Part shown: positions 8,782 through 16,473 of the stretch, piece by piece | Numbering within the stretch: the first letter of the stretch is position 1 | How the letters are laid out: the number at the start of each line of letters is the position of its first letter | NCBI GenBank assembly: GCA_000828835.1 | Contig: AP014633.1 | Location: 1,054,001-1,118,000 of the forward strand | Direction: 5' to 3' | DNA: 64,000 nt | Source: Thioploca ingrica | GTDB lineage: Bacteria > Pseudomonadota > Gammaproteobacteria > Beggiatoales > Beggiatoaceae | Notes under the pieces: model-generated | What the model was told of the DNA's origin: nothing | Databases searched by the model: none | Seen by the model: only the letters and a program-made list of their open reading frames with translations | Program-made: the position numbers and the translations under genes

Positions 8782-9954
8782 ATGCCTCGTCAATCGCTTC
8801 CTCAAGCCAGTTTAACAATACTCCTATCGCAATGGAGCGTGTTAATACAACGTAATTTTCAAGTTTTTTTAGCAGATAAGCTCAATTTGGCTTTAACTAT
8901 TTTGCAAGTACCTCTCATTGCTATGCTGATTGTCGGCGCGTTTTATCAGTTTGATCGCGATAAACATATTTTCGATGAAGCCGCCCGGGTGGTGTATTAT
9001 TTCGATTTGCTCAAGACACCTTTAGAACAAGCTGATAAGGCAGTTAATATTGATAAACTGTATAAATATGCTCAATTTTTAGCCCAAGAGATCGATGAAA
9101 ATTTAAAAATGGATTATATTAATCAGCAAATCAGTCCTTATTTTACCGCTAAAAGTGTCACTCTACCTAATAGGGTCATCACCTTCCCTCAAACAACTTC
9201 CCCACTCCCCATAAGCGACTTAGCCAGTATAAGACGAGGAAGCATTTATTTTCTTTTGGTTGCCGCGAGTATCTGGTTTGGTATCATGGCTTCTTGTAAA
9301 GAGATCGTTACTGAACAACCCATTTTAAAAAGAGAAATTCGTTCTTATTTATTTATTTTTCCTTATTTAGCTGCCAAATTTTGGGTACTCATGCTCATTT
9401 TAGGTGTACAAACCGGTCTGTTAGCGATGATGGTGGTGCCACTGTTATTAAAATTATCGTGGCTTCATACCGGCTGGATTGGTTTAATTTTATGGATAAC
9501 AGCCTCTGCCGCGGCAACACTCGGCTTATTTATCTCTTGTGTGGTCACCAGTTATCGGGTGGCACTCACCTTAGTTCCTTTATTAATGATACCACAATTA
9601 TTGTTTGGTGGCTTACTACGCCCACCCGCTGATATTGCGCCAACCAATAATTGGCTCATCGTAACCAATACCTTAAGTGCTTTGACTATTCAACGTTGGG
9701 CATTTGAAGCCATTTTAACCACGGATATTTATGCCAAAGGTGGTATTTTAAAATTACAGGTTAATCCGAAAGGACGCGGGGAATTGGATTTAGTGCGAGC
9801 CATTAACAGTTCGTTGGTGAATTCTTTTTTTCAACCGCGGAAATGGGGAGATTTTGAAGCTGGATATCGATGGCCCCCTTTATTGTACCTAGGTAGTGCC
9901 AGTATTCTATTTTTTCTCGGTGGTTATTTGGCACTGCGATGGCGATTTACCTAA
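8782..9954 (+). CDS. ABC-2 type transporter permease without its ATPase
   Basis: 390 residues. One hydrophobic helix lies near 37-56, followed by a large extracytoplasmic loop, then about five helices from 150 onward. The segment PILKREIRSYLFIFPYLAAK is the signature of ABCG-type permease halves, in which ATPase and membrane domain are usually fused. Here an in-frame stop (8773-8775) lies just upstream of the ATG, and no ATP-binding gene is adjacent, so the ATPase must be encoded elsewhere or has been lost. The substrate cannot be inferred. No clear ribosome-binding site precedes the start. Confidence 0.8.
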   Translation: MPRQSLPQASLTILLSQWSVLIQRNFQVFLADKLNLALTILQVPLIAMLIVGAFYQFDRDKHIFDEAARVVYYFDLLKTPLEQADKAVNIDKLYKYAQFLAQEIDENLKMDYINQQISPYFTAKSVTLPNRVITFPQTTSPLPISDLASIRRGSIYFLLVAASIWFGIMASCKEIVTEQPILKREIRSYLFIFPYLAAKFWVLMLILGVQTGLLAMMVVPLLLKLSWLHTGWIGLILWITASAAATLGLFISCVVTSYRVALTLVPLLMIPQLLFGGLLRPPADIAPTNNWLIVTNTLSALTIQRWAFEAILTTDIYAKGGILKLQVNPKGRGELDLVRAINSSLVNSFFQPRKWGDFEAGYRWPPLLYLGSASILFFLGGYLALRWRFT

Positions 9955-10014
9955 GTTATTCAAATTTATTGTTAATACTAACTTGCGTTCAAGAATAAAT
10001 GCCAAAATAAATGT

Positions 10015-10037
10015 AGGTCGGCAAGCCGTTGCCGACC
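10015..10037. repeat. Short perfect palindrome downstream of permease
   Basis: AGGTCGGCAA and TTGCCGACC flank a 4-nt centre. It is one of the REP-like palindromes that fill many gaps in this window. There is no T-run after it, so it is a repeat first and only possibly a transcription end. Confidence 0.6.
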
Positions 10038-10126
10038 AACGTGGTGGGAAAGGATTCCCGCCCTACTGAATGGAGCTATTCCTGGAGGCAACTTAGTAAT
10101 AAGAATCTTCAGTCACGGAGAAAAAC

Positions 10127-10669
10127 ATGCGTTATGCTATTTTACTAGTGTTAATTATGAGCAATCTATTGGGGATAACGAGTTATGCACTATCACTGGA
10201 TATTATTAATCATATTGATATTAAAGCGATTAAAAGTATTAATCTGCAAAAAATTAATAATGAATTTAAAGCCGAAGTGGTAGTTCAATTTAGTACTTCT
10301 GCTGAAGCGGCAGTTAAATTTAAACAAGCCGATTTCGTTATTACTTTTACTAATGGCAAAGATCAAGAAATTCATCTGGGTAAAACTCAACCAGCAGAAA
10401 TCATTTTTCCAGCAAGTGAATCTGGTAATGAGGAACTGACTGAACAGAAATTAGATGTTTTAGTTGGTGAAGACAACCTTGAAACGATTAATCGTTTACT
10501 GAAATTATTTAATCTGATTGGTAATCCTAATTCAGAATTTGCCATGATCCTGACCGGGAGTACTGAAGTTGGCGTAAAATCGAAACGGGGTTGGATTTAT
10601 CAAGGAAGAGTTCAACTGGAAAATTTTACTTTTCATCCCACTATTCAAAGAGAAGTTTTATTTAAGTAG
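10127..10669 (+). CDS. Exported protein, possible LEA type 2-like fold
   Basis: 180 residues. A signal peptide (hydrophobic 4-20, ending near SYALS) is followed by a beta-rich soluble domain with alternating hydrophobic residues and a conserved-looking end (GWIYQGRVQLENFTFHP). The pattern resembles periplasmic LEA type 2/WHy proteins, but I cannot make that call firmly. GGAG lies about 9 nt before the ATG. It is a single gene, convergent with the LD-carboxypeptidase. Likely periplasmic. Confidence 0.7.
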   Translation: MRYAILLVLIMSNLLGITSYALSLDIINHIDIKAIKSINLQKINNEFKAEVVVQFSTSAEAAVKFKQADFVITFTNGKDQEIHLGKTQPAEIIFPASESGNEELTEQKLDVLVGEDNLETINRLLKLFNLIGNPNSEFAMILTGSTEVGVKSKRGWIYQGRVQLENFTFHPTIQREVLFK

Positions 10670-10724
10670 CTTAATCCCAATGAGCCATTTCGACCCCTCC
10701 ATCGAGAGGAAGTCGAAAGTCAGT

Positions 10725-11771
10725 TTATTCGATTACCCCGGTGGCCAACACCTTGACTACACCCCTATTAGCATCTAATTGTGCGGCAACACCAATCGGT
10801 AGAGTCAGTTGCTCTGAGGTATGACCAATGGTTAAACCATATAAAACCGGGATATTTAAATCACCTAAAATGCTATCGAGAACTTCTCCCAAAGAGTAAT
10901 CCCAAGTATAACCAGTCGAATCACAATCATTACATTCACCAATGATAATCCCGGCAGCTTGGCCTAATTTTCCAGCTAAGCGCAATTGGGTTAACATTCG
11001 ATCAATTCGGTAAGGTTGTTCTCCCGTTTCTTCTAAGAAAAGAATTTTTCCTTTGGTATCAATTTCATAAGGTGTTCCCATCAAACTAGTTACTAAAGAT
11101 AAATTGCCGCCAATCAGTTCGCCTTGCGCTTTGCCGGCAGTAATGGTACGAAGCGGGTGTTTGGGCTTAATGTCTTGTTCATCGGTTGAATTAGTTAACT
11201 CTCCTAAAGGTGCGGTTGCAAAAATCGCTTTTTGAAAATAGTCAGCCGTATAACCTTTGAATGGCGAAAGTAAAACGGGGCCATGAAAAGTCACTAACCC
11301 AGTCTGTTTATGAATAGCGAGATGCAAGGCGGTTATATCACTAAAGCCAAAAAAAATTTTAGGATTTTGTTTGATTAAATCATAATTAATGTGATCAAGT
11401 AATTGAATAGAACCATAGCCACCGCGTAACTCAAAAATAGCCTTTACTTCTGGATCACTAAACATTTCATGTAGATTAGCTAATCTTTCTTTAATACTTC
11501 TCGTTTTATAGCCACTGCCCTGATTCACATATTTGCCCAATTTCATTTTTAGATTGAAATAATTTAAAATACGTTGTGCTTCTAAAATGCGATCCGGATC
11601 CGGAACCGCAGTCCCGGAAGCAATAACACCAACCGTATCCCCTTTAGATAACACTTTGGGGCGAATTATTGGAGTAGATGAAGTTGTTTGTGCATAACTT
11701 AATTGAGAAGACCAAAGAGGCGAAGCCAAAGCCATTCCCAGGGTAGTAGAAAAAAAACTTCTTCTTTGCAT
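10725..11771 (-). CDS. LD-carboxypeptidase, peptidase family S66
   Basis: 348 residues. The N-terminus has a twin-arginine-like signal (QRRSFFSTT), followed by a hydrophobic stretch and a cleavage-like SYAQ. The S66 Ser-Glu-His triad is visible: Ser144 in FGFSDITALH, a glutamate at about 247-248 in FLEETGEQPYRIDRM and His317 in IGHTSEQ. RGGYGS at 116-121 is also typical. These enzymes trim the terminal D-alanine from muropeptides (LdcA) or cleave microcin C-type peptides. LdcA is usually cytoplasmic, so the Tat-type signal makes this an exported relative. GAGGA lies about 6 nt before the start. Confidence 0.87.
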   Translation of the reverse strand: MQRRSFFSTTLGMALASPLWSSQLSYAQTTSSTPIIRPKVLSKGDTVGVIASGTAVPDPDRILEAQRILNYFNLKMKLGKYVNQGSGYKTRSIKERLANLHEMFSDPEVKAIFELRGGYGSIQLLDHINYDLIKQNPKIFFGFSDITALHLAIHKQTGLVTFHGPVLLSPFKGYTADYFQKAIFATAPLGELTNSTDEQDIKPKHPLRTITAGKAQGELIGGNLSLVTSLMGTPYEIDTKGKILFLEETGEQPYRIDRMLTQLRLAGKLGQAAGIIIGECNDCDSTGYTWDYSLGEVLDSILGDLNIPVLYGLTIGHTSEQLTLPIGVAAQLDANRGVVKVLATGVIE

Positions 11772-11812
11772 ACAAAATCCTCTTTCTGGTTAGCTGATCT
11801 CAAAAGCTGAAC

Positions 11813-11841
11813 TTGATAAAATTAAATCAATATAACATAAT
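11813..11841 (+). promoter_or_regulatory. Candidate promoter for the EamA leader RNA
   Basis: TTGATA at 11813-11818 and CATAAT at 11836-11841 with 17 bp between, each one base from the sigma-70 consensus. A start near 11848 would give a leader of about 240 nt before the EamA gene. This is pattern matching only. Confidence 0.45.
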
Positions 11842-11904
11842 AAGGCGTATTAGTAACTTATTACGTAAAAATGATGCAAGTATAGACGACAATAGCTGAT
11901 TAGA

Positions 11905-12000
11905 ATGATTTTCGTATTCACTTTCACACTTTGGCAACTGCGTTGGCGATTTATTGCTGGCAAGGTTGCTTCTGTCTGTGGAGAAATAACTCATCATTAG
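11905..12000 (+). CDS. Candidate aromatic-rich leader peptide
   Basis: A 31-codon frame, ATG at 11905 and TAG at 11998. Six of its first 16 residues are Phe or Trp (Phe 3, 5, 7 and 16; Trp 10 and 14), as expected of an attenuator control peptide. It ends with His-His. It lies just upstream of, and overlaps, one arm of a possible antiterminator. Against it: no Shine-Dalgarno sequence is visible before the ATG. Treat as a hypothesis. Confidence 0.4.
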   Translation: MIFVFTFTLWQLRWRFIAGKVASVCGEITHH

Positions 12001-12043
12001 TTAATCGATTTCATTTTATATTCTCTTATTAAGGCCACAGACA
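11973..12043 (+). promoter_or_regulatory. Potential antiterminator pairing
   Basis: TGTCTGTGG (11973-11981) is exactly complementary to CCACAGACA (12035-12043), which is the left arm of the terminator hairpin. The two pairings are mutually exclusive, the arrangement used by trp/his/phe-type attenuators. A ribosome stalled at the Trp/Phe codons (11911-11952) would leave the first arm free. Seen directly: complementarity and order. Inferred: regulatory use. Confidence 0.5.
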
Positions 12044-12064
12044 TTCAGTCAGTGGCCTTTTTTT
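12031..12064 (+). terminator. Rho-independent terminator upstream of EamA gene
   Basis: AAGGCCACAGAC (12031-12042), loop ATTCA, GTCAGTGGCCTT (12048-12059): a 12-bp stem with one mismatch followed by seven T. It stands on the plus strand only 22 bp before the EamA start, with no complete gene on that strand for more than 1 kb upstream, so it most simply acts on that gene's own leader transcript. Confidence 0.75.
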
Positions 12065-12086
12065 ATGATCTTTAGGAATAGGACAA

Positions 12087-12956
12087 ATGTTTATACCTTT
12101 TGCTTATATCAGCGTTATCATGATTTGGTCGACCACACCATTGGCTATTAAATGGAGTGGCGAAAATGGAAGTTTTTTATTTGGTGTCAGTGGGCGCATG
12201 GCATTAGGTGCATTGTTAACTCTACTGATTATTATCCTAAGACGGATAGAATTTCCTTGGCATACCACCGCTCGCCGCTGTTACTTTATGGTGAGTTTAT
12301 CCATTTATGGCTCGATGATATCAACTTATTGGGCTGCCCAATTTATTCCTTCTGGCTTAATCTCTGTCTTATTTGGAATTTCGCCGATGGTAACTAGCCT
12401 ACTCGCCGTCATGCTATTAGGAGAACGTCATTTTAGTCTTAATAAATGGCTTGGAATGTTACTTGGGGTAATTGGACTCGCTTTAATTTTTAACACCGAA
12501 TTAAGTCTAGATAAAGAAAGCATCAAGGGCTTATTAGCTATTTTATTGGCGGTATTTTTACATTCACTCAGTGCCGTTCTCGTCAAACAGACGAATGCCG
12601 ATCTTTCTCCCTTAGCGATGACAGCCGGAGGCTTATTAGTCGCTTTACTATTTTATGGAATAACTTGGTTATGGCTTGGAGAAACCATACCTCATTCCTT
12701 ATCCTGGCGGGCTATTTTAGCCGTGATTTACTTAGGTCTATTTGGTTCGGTGATAGGATTTATACTTTATTACTCGCTGCTCAAGCAAATTGATGCCACC
12801 AAAGTCGCTCTGATCACTTTAGTGACACCCATTACGGCATTATTATTAGGCCAAAACCTGAATGGTGAAATGATTCACCCGACGATGTGGATAGGTACTA
12901 GTATCGTATTAAGTGGATTGGCGTTATATCAATGGGGAGAGCTTATTAAAAAGTAA
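12087..12956 (+). CDS. EamA/DMT-superfamily transporter
   Basis: 289 residues with about ten hydrophobic segments in two EamA repeats (about 5-135 and 148-285), typical of drug/metabolite transporters of the inner membrane. YddG, RhtA and RarD belong here and move amino acids or related metabolites, but substrate cannot be read from sequence. AGGAATAGGACAA precedes the ATG. The upstream terminator, alternative pairing and aromatic-rich leader frame suggest control by aromatic amino-acid supply. The gene is monocistronic. Confidence 0.88.
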   Translation: MFIPFAYISVIMIWSTTPLAIKWSGENGSFLFGVSGRMALGALLTLLIIILRRIEFPWHTTARRCYFMVSLSIYGSMISTYWAAQFIPSGLISVLFGISPMVTSLLAVMLLGERHFSLNKWLGMLLGVIGLALIFNTELSLDKESIKGLLAILLAVFLHSLSAVLVKQTNADLSPLAMTAGGLLVALLFYGITWLWLGETIPHSLSWRAILAVIYLGLFGSVIGFILYYSLLKQIDATKVALITLVTPITALLLGQNLNGEMIHPTMWIGTSIVLSGLALYQWGELIKK

Positions 12957-12996
12957 GGTGATTTTGATAAGTTAGATATTTTACGACCAGCTAGGT

Positions 12997-13017
12997 AGGG
13001 TAGGCATTGCCTACCCT
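12997..13017. repeat. 21-bp palindrome
   Basis: AGGGTAGGCA/TGCCTACCCT around a single central T. It lies between the EamA and Uma2 genes, which converge here, and may serve as a bidirectional transcription end. It belongs to the same style of palindrome as 23527-23543 (GGTGGGCAATGCCCACC). Confidence 0.65.
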
Positions 13018-13060
13018 CAATTCTGGAGCAAAGCGGAAGACATTCGACTACAATGAAAAG

Positions 13061-13513
13061 TTAGCTACTAAACACTTTGGTGAAATCAACTTTTATCCCT
13101 TCACTTTCCACAATGTCTTCATGAAATAATTTCTTGCCTTCTTTATTAACCACAAAAATACTTCTTCCATAGGGTTCTACTGTCCAAACCGTCTTCACTC
13201 CAGAATTGACCAGGAGTTTAGACTTTTCTAATATGCCCTGAATACTTTGACTTGAAGAAATGACTTCGATAGCTAAAATAGGCAGGTCTTTAACTTTTAA
13301 TATATCTTCAAAGAAATTGGGTTGGATTTTTTCCTTTTTAAATACAGATATGTCAGGTGTAAGCCCATTATCTATATCTAAAGTTAACTCTGGTAATGGT
13401 TGGATAGAGTCATTTTGTAGCAATTGCCGCATGACTTGAGCGCAGATATAACTATGATTGAGTGAGGGCATTTTTTCTACCTGAACTGCTATAGCCTGAG
13501 TATTTTCAAGCAT
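13061..13513 (-). CDS. Uma2-family (DUF820) PD-(D/E)XK nuclease-like protein
   Basis: 150 residues, on the short side for the family (about 190). The core is present: Asp in GLTPDISVF, AIEVISSSQS for the (D/E)XK strand, then a Lys-bearing helix (EKSKLLVNSGVKTVWTVEP). Uma2 proteins are abundant in cyanobacteria and large sulfur bacteria; most have no proven role. AGGGTG lies about 8 nt before the ATG. A Uma2 gene with a 21-bp tandem repeat (43493-44359) and a dead Uma2 gene (46706-47033) also occur in the window. Confidence 0.82.
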   Translation of the reverse strand: MLENTQAIAVQVEKMPSLNHSYICAQVMRQLLQNDSIQPLPELTLDIDNGLTPDISVFKKEKIQPNFFEDILKVKDLPILAIEVISSSQSIQGILEKSKLLVNSGVKTVWTVEPYGRSIFVVNKEGKKLFHEDIVESEGIKVDFTKVFSS

Positions 13514-13594
13514 AAGATTTCACCCTAAGGTTGTAGGTTACATTGTTTTTCAGAAGCTAATTCCAACTAATTGTTTCCTTTATTTCCCTTGTTT

Positions 13595-13626
13595 CCCTGG
13601 ATTCCGCTACGCTTCATCCAGGCTAC
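13595..13626. repeat. Dispersed repeat, GTAGCCTGGATGAA family
   Basis: The minus strand reads GTAGCCTGGATGAAGCGTAG and continues GGAATCCAGGG; CCTGGAT/ATCCAGG arms form a hairpin. Relatives occur at 14866-14905, 15724-15802 and 42265-42362. It is a REP-type repeat in the gap between the Uma2 gene and ogt. Confidence 0.75.
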
Positions 13627-13634
13627 ACTATCTT

Positions 13635-14207
13635 TCAGTAGAAGAAATTCTCGGTTGCAACTGACCCATTGTCATTGAAACCAATGCCTTCCATCTCTAG
13701 CAATGCTCGTTTCATTTCGAGACCGCCTTGATATCCACCGAGAGTTCTATCAGAACGAATGGCGCGGTGACAGGGAATTATGATAGGAAAAGGATTATTG
13801 GCTAGAGCGGTACCAACGGCTCTGGCGCCACTATCCATTCCCAGATATCGGGCAATTCGCTGATAGGTACTCACCTGCCCTCGAGGAATTCCATGTTCGG
13901 CGCGTAAAACTTGCTGCTGAAATAGGGAGCATCGATTCAGGCAAGCAATGTCTAAAGAGAAGCAAATATCGTCTCCCATTAAAAATGCTAACATCCGGTC
14001 AGCAATCACATCAAGCTCGGCATCTGAAGAAGAAATGGAATAGGGAAATGAAATTTTGACGAGTTGTTCTGCCGAGCCACCAGAATTGGAAAGCAAGACG
14101 CGCAAAATCTTCAACTGCTCTCGATAAACCGACCCAACGACAGCTATCGCACCAAACGGCGTGTGGCGCAAACAGTAGAATGACTGAATTGTTTGTATCT
14201 TCTTCAT
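13635..14207 (-). CDS. ogt: Methylated-DNA-[protein]-cysteine S-methyltransferase
   Basis: 190 residues. The active-site motif IIIPCHRAI (Cys146) is intact, with the preceding DNA-binding helix (RGQVSTYQRIARYLG) and trailing LGGYQGGLEMKRALLEMEG. The protein transfers alkyl groups from O6-alkylguanine to its own cysteine and so repairs DNA once per molecule. Length and lack of an AdaA domain favour Ogt-type over Ada. It lies 35 bp downstream of the HEPN-like gene on the same strand and may share its transcript. No strong ribosome-binding site. Confidence 0.92.
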   Translation of the reverse strand: MKKIQTIQSFYCLRHTPFGAIAVVGSVYREQLKILRVLLSNSGGSAEQLVKISFPYSISSSDAELDVIADRMLAFLMGDDICFSLDIACLNRCSLFQQQVLRAEHGIPRGQVSTYQRIARYLGMDSGARAVGTALANNPFPIIIPCHRAIRSDRTLGGYQGGLEMKRALLEMEGIGFNDNGSVATENFFY

Positions 14208-14242
14208 GTGTTTAACTAAAATTTATGCTGTGCTAACCGGTA

Positions 14243-14695
14243 CTATGAAACCGACGAACTCTTATTTTCTCCAGAGCGGTGTGGAATGTTTGCCTCAAAT
14301 TCTAATAATTCTTTTAATAATTCATGACTGATTTTTACACTGTCTTTATAAGCTTCACAATCTATTAGAAAATTATAGCGGTATTCTTCAGCACAAACAG
14401 TTATAACTTGTAAAGCCATTCTATATTTAGACTTATCGGTTTTGAAAGGAGTATACTCTATTAACTCTTCTAATAATTTATGTAATTTATGACTATGCGA
14501 ATAAGAGCCATACTTACTTTTGGTTTCCAGTAAGTGTTTAAATAGCAATTCAAACATCTGCTGGTAATGAAAACAGTGAAGAGAACAGTCTTTTATATTA
14601 GTTTGTTCTATTAAGTCTAGATTTAAACCATGTTGCCAAGCTTTACCGCCTAAGTTCTCAATATTTTCAAATTTTTGCAACAGTTCTCCGTACAT
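14243..14695 (-). CDS. HEPN-domain-like helical protein
   Basis: 150 residues, all helical in appearance. The segments FHYQQMFELLFKHLLE and YSHSHKLHKLLEELIEY match the two central helices of HEPN proteins, and RYNFLIDCEAY the third. The catalytic R-x4-6-H motif of HEPN ribonucleases is not obvious, and no nucleotidyltransferase (MNT) partner lies beside it. AAGGG precedes the ATG. It could be a HEPN antitoxin-like or an inactive HEPN protein. Moderate confidence in the fold, none in function. Confidence 0.6.
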   Translation of the reverse strand: MYGELLQKFENIENLGGKAWQHGLNLDLIEQTNIKDCSLHCFHYQQMFELLFKHLLETKSKYGSYSHSHKLHKLLEELIEYTPFKTDKSKYRMALQVITVCAEEYRYNFLIDCEAYKDSVKISHELLKELLEFEANIPHRSGENKSSSVS

Positions 14696-15092
14696 TTTTT
14701 TACCCTTAGTTTATTGAGCCGGTCGGTTGGACTGACCAAAGGAAGTTTAATATTTTAGTACCTAGCAAGGTAAGGTACGTTAGACGTTAGCCGTAACGCA
14801 CTAAAAAAAAGCTATTTTTCTCTTTAATGCGTTAATAACGTATCCTACGTAGGAAATTTCCTATTCCCTAGATTCCGCTGCGTTTCATTCAGGCTATGCT
14901 CGCTACTACTAATACAATTTCGTTTTAACATATAGTTAATTATAGTATTTCAATTTTGAGTTAATTAAATTAATGTAGCCAAGATTGACAAGATTGATAG
15001 GTTATGAAAACCAATCGGATCTTGTTGTACCAGTAAAAAGACTATAATCAATCTGAAAATCAGTTTTCTGTAACTAGAAAAGAAGGAAAATC
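14696..15092. other. Repeat-containing intergenic region
   Basis: About 400 bases between the HEPN-like gene and rraA, which diverge from here. It contains a GTAGCCTGG-family repeat (14866-14905) and an imperfect inverted repeat (about 14792-14833: TAACGCACTAA against TTTAATGCGTTA around an A/T-rich centre). The AT-rich stretch 14930-15080 probably carries the rraA promoter. No gene seen. Confidence 0.6.
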
Positions 15093-15572
15093 ATGAGTTA
15101 TCAAACTGCTGATTTATGTGATAAATACACGACTAAAGTTAAAGTTGCTGACCCTATTTTTAGAAATTTTGGAGGTAAACTGGCGTTTGGTGGACAAATT
15201 GTTACAGTCAAAGTACATGAAGATAATGTGCTTGTGAAGGATGCGTTAAGCAGGCCTGGTCAAGGTAAAGTTTTAATTGTAGATGGCGGTGGTTCGCTAC
15301 ACTGCGCTTTAGTAGGAGATTTGTTAGCGCAGTTAGCGGTAGACAACGCGTGGGAAGGCATTATTGTGTATGGTTGTATACGTGATTCCGCCACTATTGC
15401 ACACATTGCTATTGGTTTGAAAGCACTCAATACCCATCCTTTGAAAAGCATTAAACAAGGGCGAGGAGATACGAATTTATCGGTCACCTTTGCTGGCGTA
15501 ACGTTTTTCCCGGAGCATTATGTTTATGCAGATGCAGACGGCATTATTGTCGCAGAACAAGTGTTAGAGTAA
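15093..15572 (+). CDS. rraA: RraA-family protein (RNase E regulator / HMG aldolase fold)
   Basis: 159 residues, collinear with E. coli RraA over its whole length: YQTADLCDKY, FRNFGGKLAFGGQIVTVK, VLIVDGGGSLHCALVGD, GIIVYGCIRD, VTFAGVTFFPEHYVYADADG. RraA binds RNase E and masks RNA decay; close homologues are 4-hydroxy-4-methyl-2-oxoglutarate aldolases. The GD...RD metal/pyruvate-site residues of the aldolases are present (VGD, GCIRD), so aldolase activity cannot be excluded. AGAAGGA lies about 6 nt before the ATG. Single gene. Confidence 0.9.
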   Translation: MSYQTADLCDKYTTKVKVADPIFRNFGGKLAFGGQIVTVKVHEDNVLVKDALSRPGQGKVLIVDGGGSLHCALVGDLLAQLAVDNAWEGIIVYGCIRDSATIAHIAIGLKALNTHPLKSIKQGRGDTNLSVTFAGVTFFPEHYVYADADGIIVAEQVLE

Positions 15573-15673
15573 ATTTAGAAAAAACTAATCTTATTGATGA
15601 ACAACTCCAAAAAGAAATAACTTATCTTAAAGAAGAACTTACTTACCTCGGAGAAATGATGAAGAGCAAGTAG
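15573..15673 (+). pseudogene. Coiled-coil C-terminal tail without a start
   Basis: Immediately after rraA, the third plus frame is open and ends in a protein-like tail (QLQKEITYLKEELTYLGE) and TAG at 15671. No start codon or ribosome-binding site precedes it. It may be the end of a deleted gene, or chance. Confidence 0.25.
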
Positions 15674-15723
15674 ATTAGCCATTTTTTGCAGACCCAGCCA
15701 GTAGGGTCACTACCATTAAGCCA

Positions 15724-15802
15724 GTAGCCTGGATGGAACATAGTGGAATCCAGGAATCACCAATTACGTTCGCTGGATTTCGTATCTTAACCCAGCCTAC
15801 TC
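15724..15802. repeat. Inverted pair of GTAGCCTGG-family repeats
   Basis: GTAGCCTGGATGGAACATAG at 15724 faces a more decayed reverse copy ending CCCAGCCTAC near 15800. The two arms together resemble a small MITE. The element lies between rraA and the DUF29 gene, which converge. Confidence 0.6.
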
Positions 15803-15845
15803 GTGATAACCAATTGATATGAAAAATAATAAATTAAAATCAATT

Positions 15846-16274
15846 TTATTCGGCATCCAAAGAATACTTGGTCTGAAAAACTTCTTCTTGAGTCAATTGA
15901 TTCAAAGAAGGTTTGATGCCCGTTTCATCTTTGGCAATTTGACAAGCTGCTTTAAAACATTTTTCCCATAATTGATAGACTTGCGGTTCTAAATGCGGTT
16001 CTTCTTCCAGGATTTCCTCAATTTCAATTCTCGCATTTGAAATGGTTGATTGCCAACTCCGTGAGCGGCGTTCCGGTTGAATTTGCCATTTAATAATGTG
16101 CATCATTAATCTTATCAATTGGCTCCTTAAAGCCCTTCTTTCTGAACGAGACAAAGCGTCTATTAACTCCTCAATCCCGGTGGTTGATTCTTCAATATTT
16201 CCTTGTTTCAATTCATTTTTAATCGCTACAGCCGTTTGGTAATGTGAAGTCATGGCTAATTCTTTCCAATTCAT
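15846..16274 (-). CDS. DUF29-family protein, copy 1
   Basis: 142 residues. Typical DUF29 landmarks: LIDALSRSERRALRSQL, LMMHIIKWQIQPERRS, SWQSTISNARIEI and a late ETGI. DUF29 proteins are small helical proteins of unknown function, numerous in cyanobacteria and large sulfur bacteria. A second copy at 24756-25184 is very similar along its length. Both copies are preceded on the same strand by hicB-like sequence, so the gene pair seems to have been duplicated as a unit. Confidence 0.88.
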   Translation of the reverse strand: MNWKELAMTSHYQTAVAIKNELKQGNIEESTTGIEELIDALSRSERRALRSQLIRLMMHIIKWQIQPERRSRSWQSTISNARIEIEEILEEEPHLEPQVYQLWEKCFKAACQIAKDETGIKPSLNQLTQEEVFQTKYSLDAE

Positions 16275-16360
16275 ATTTATCCTCTGGTGGCGAAAGTGTT
16301 TTGAGATAAAGTTCTACCACTTTTTTGATATTACTATTAATTTTTTCAATAAAACTGACT
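16275..16360 (-). pseudogene. hicB fragment upstream of DUF29 copy 1
   Basis: On the minus strand this segment encodes a run like NIKKVVELYLKTLSPPE, matching INLNIKEAVELYLETLSPEE of the hicB gene at 25268-25552, and the DNA aligns closely (GATAAAGTTCTACC in both). Only about 28 codons survive, with no start. It directly abuts the DUF29 start, whereas in locus 2 about 80 bp separate DUF29 from the hicBA remains. Confidence 0.75.
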
Positions 16361-16382
16361 GTTCGGTTTATTTGGAGCGAGC

Positions 16383-16468
16383 GTAGGATGGGTAGAGCGA
16401 AGCGAAACCCATCAAAGGGATTAAATGCTACAATGATGGGTTTCGGCTTTGTCTCTACCCATCCTACA
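16383..16468. repeat. Inverted repeat, GTAGGATGGGTAGAG family
   Basis: GTAGGATGGGTAGAGCGAAG at 16383 faces its reverse complement ending CTACCCATCCTAC at 16468. Single copies lie at 24656-24687 and, more diverged and inverted, at 47155-47191. This REP-like element creates a spurious open frame across itself (16325-16630) and ends 5 bp from the stop of the next gene. Confidence 0.85.
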
Positions 16469-16473
16469 CTCGT

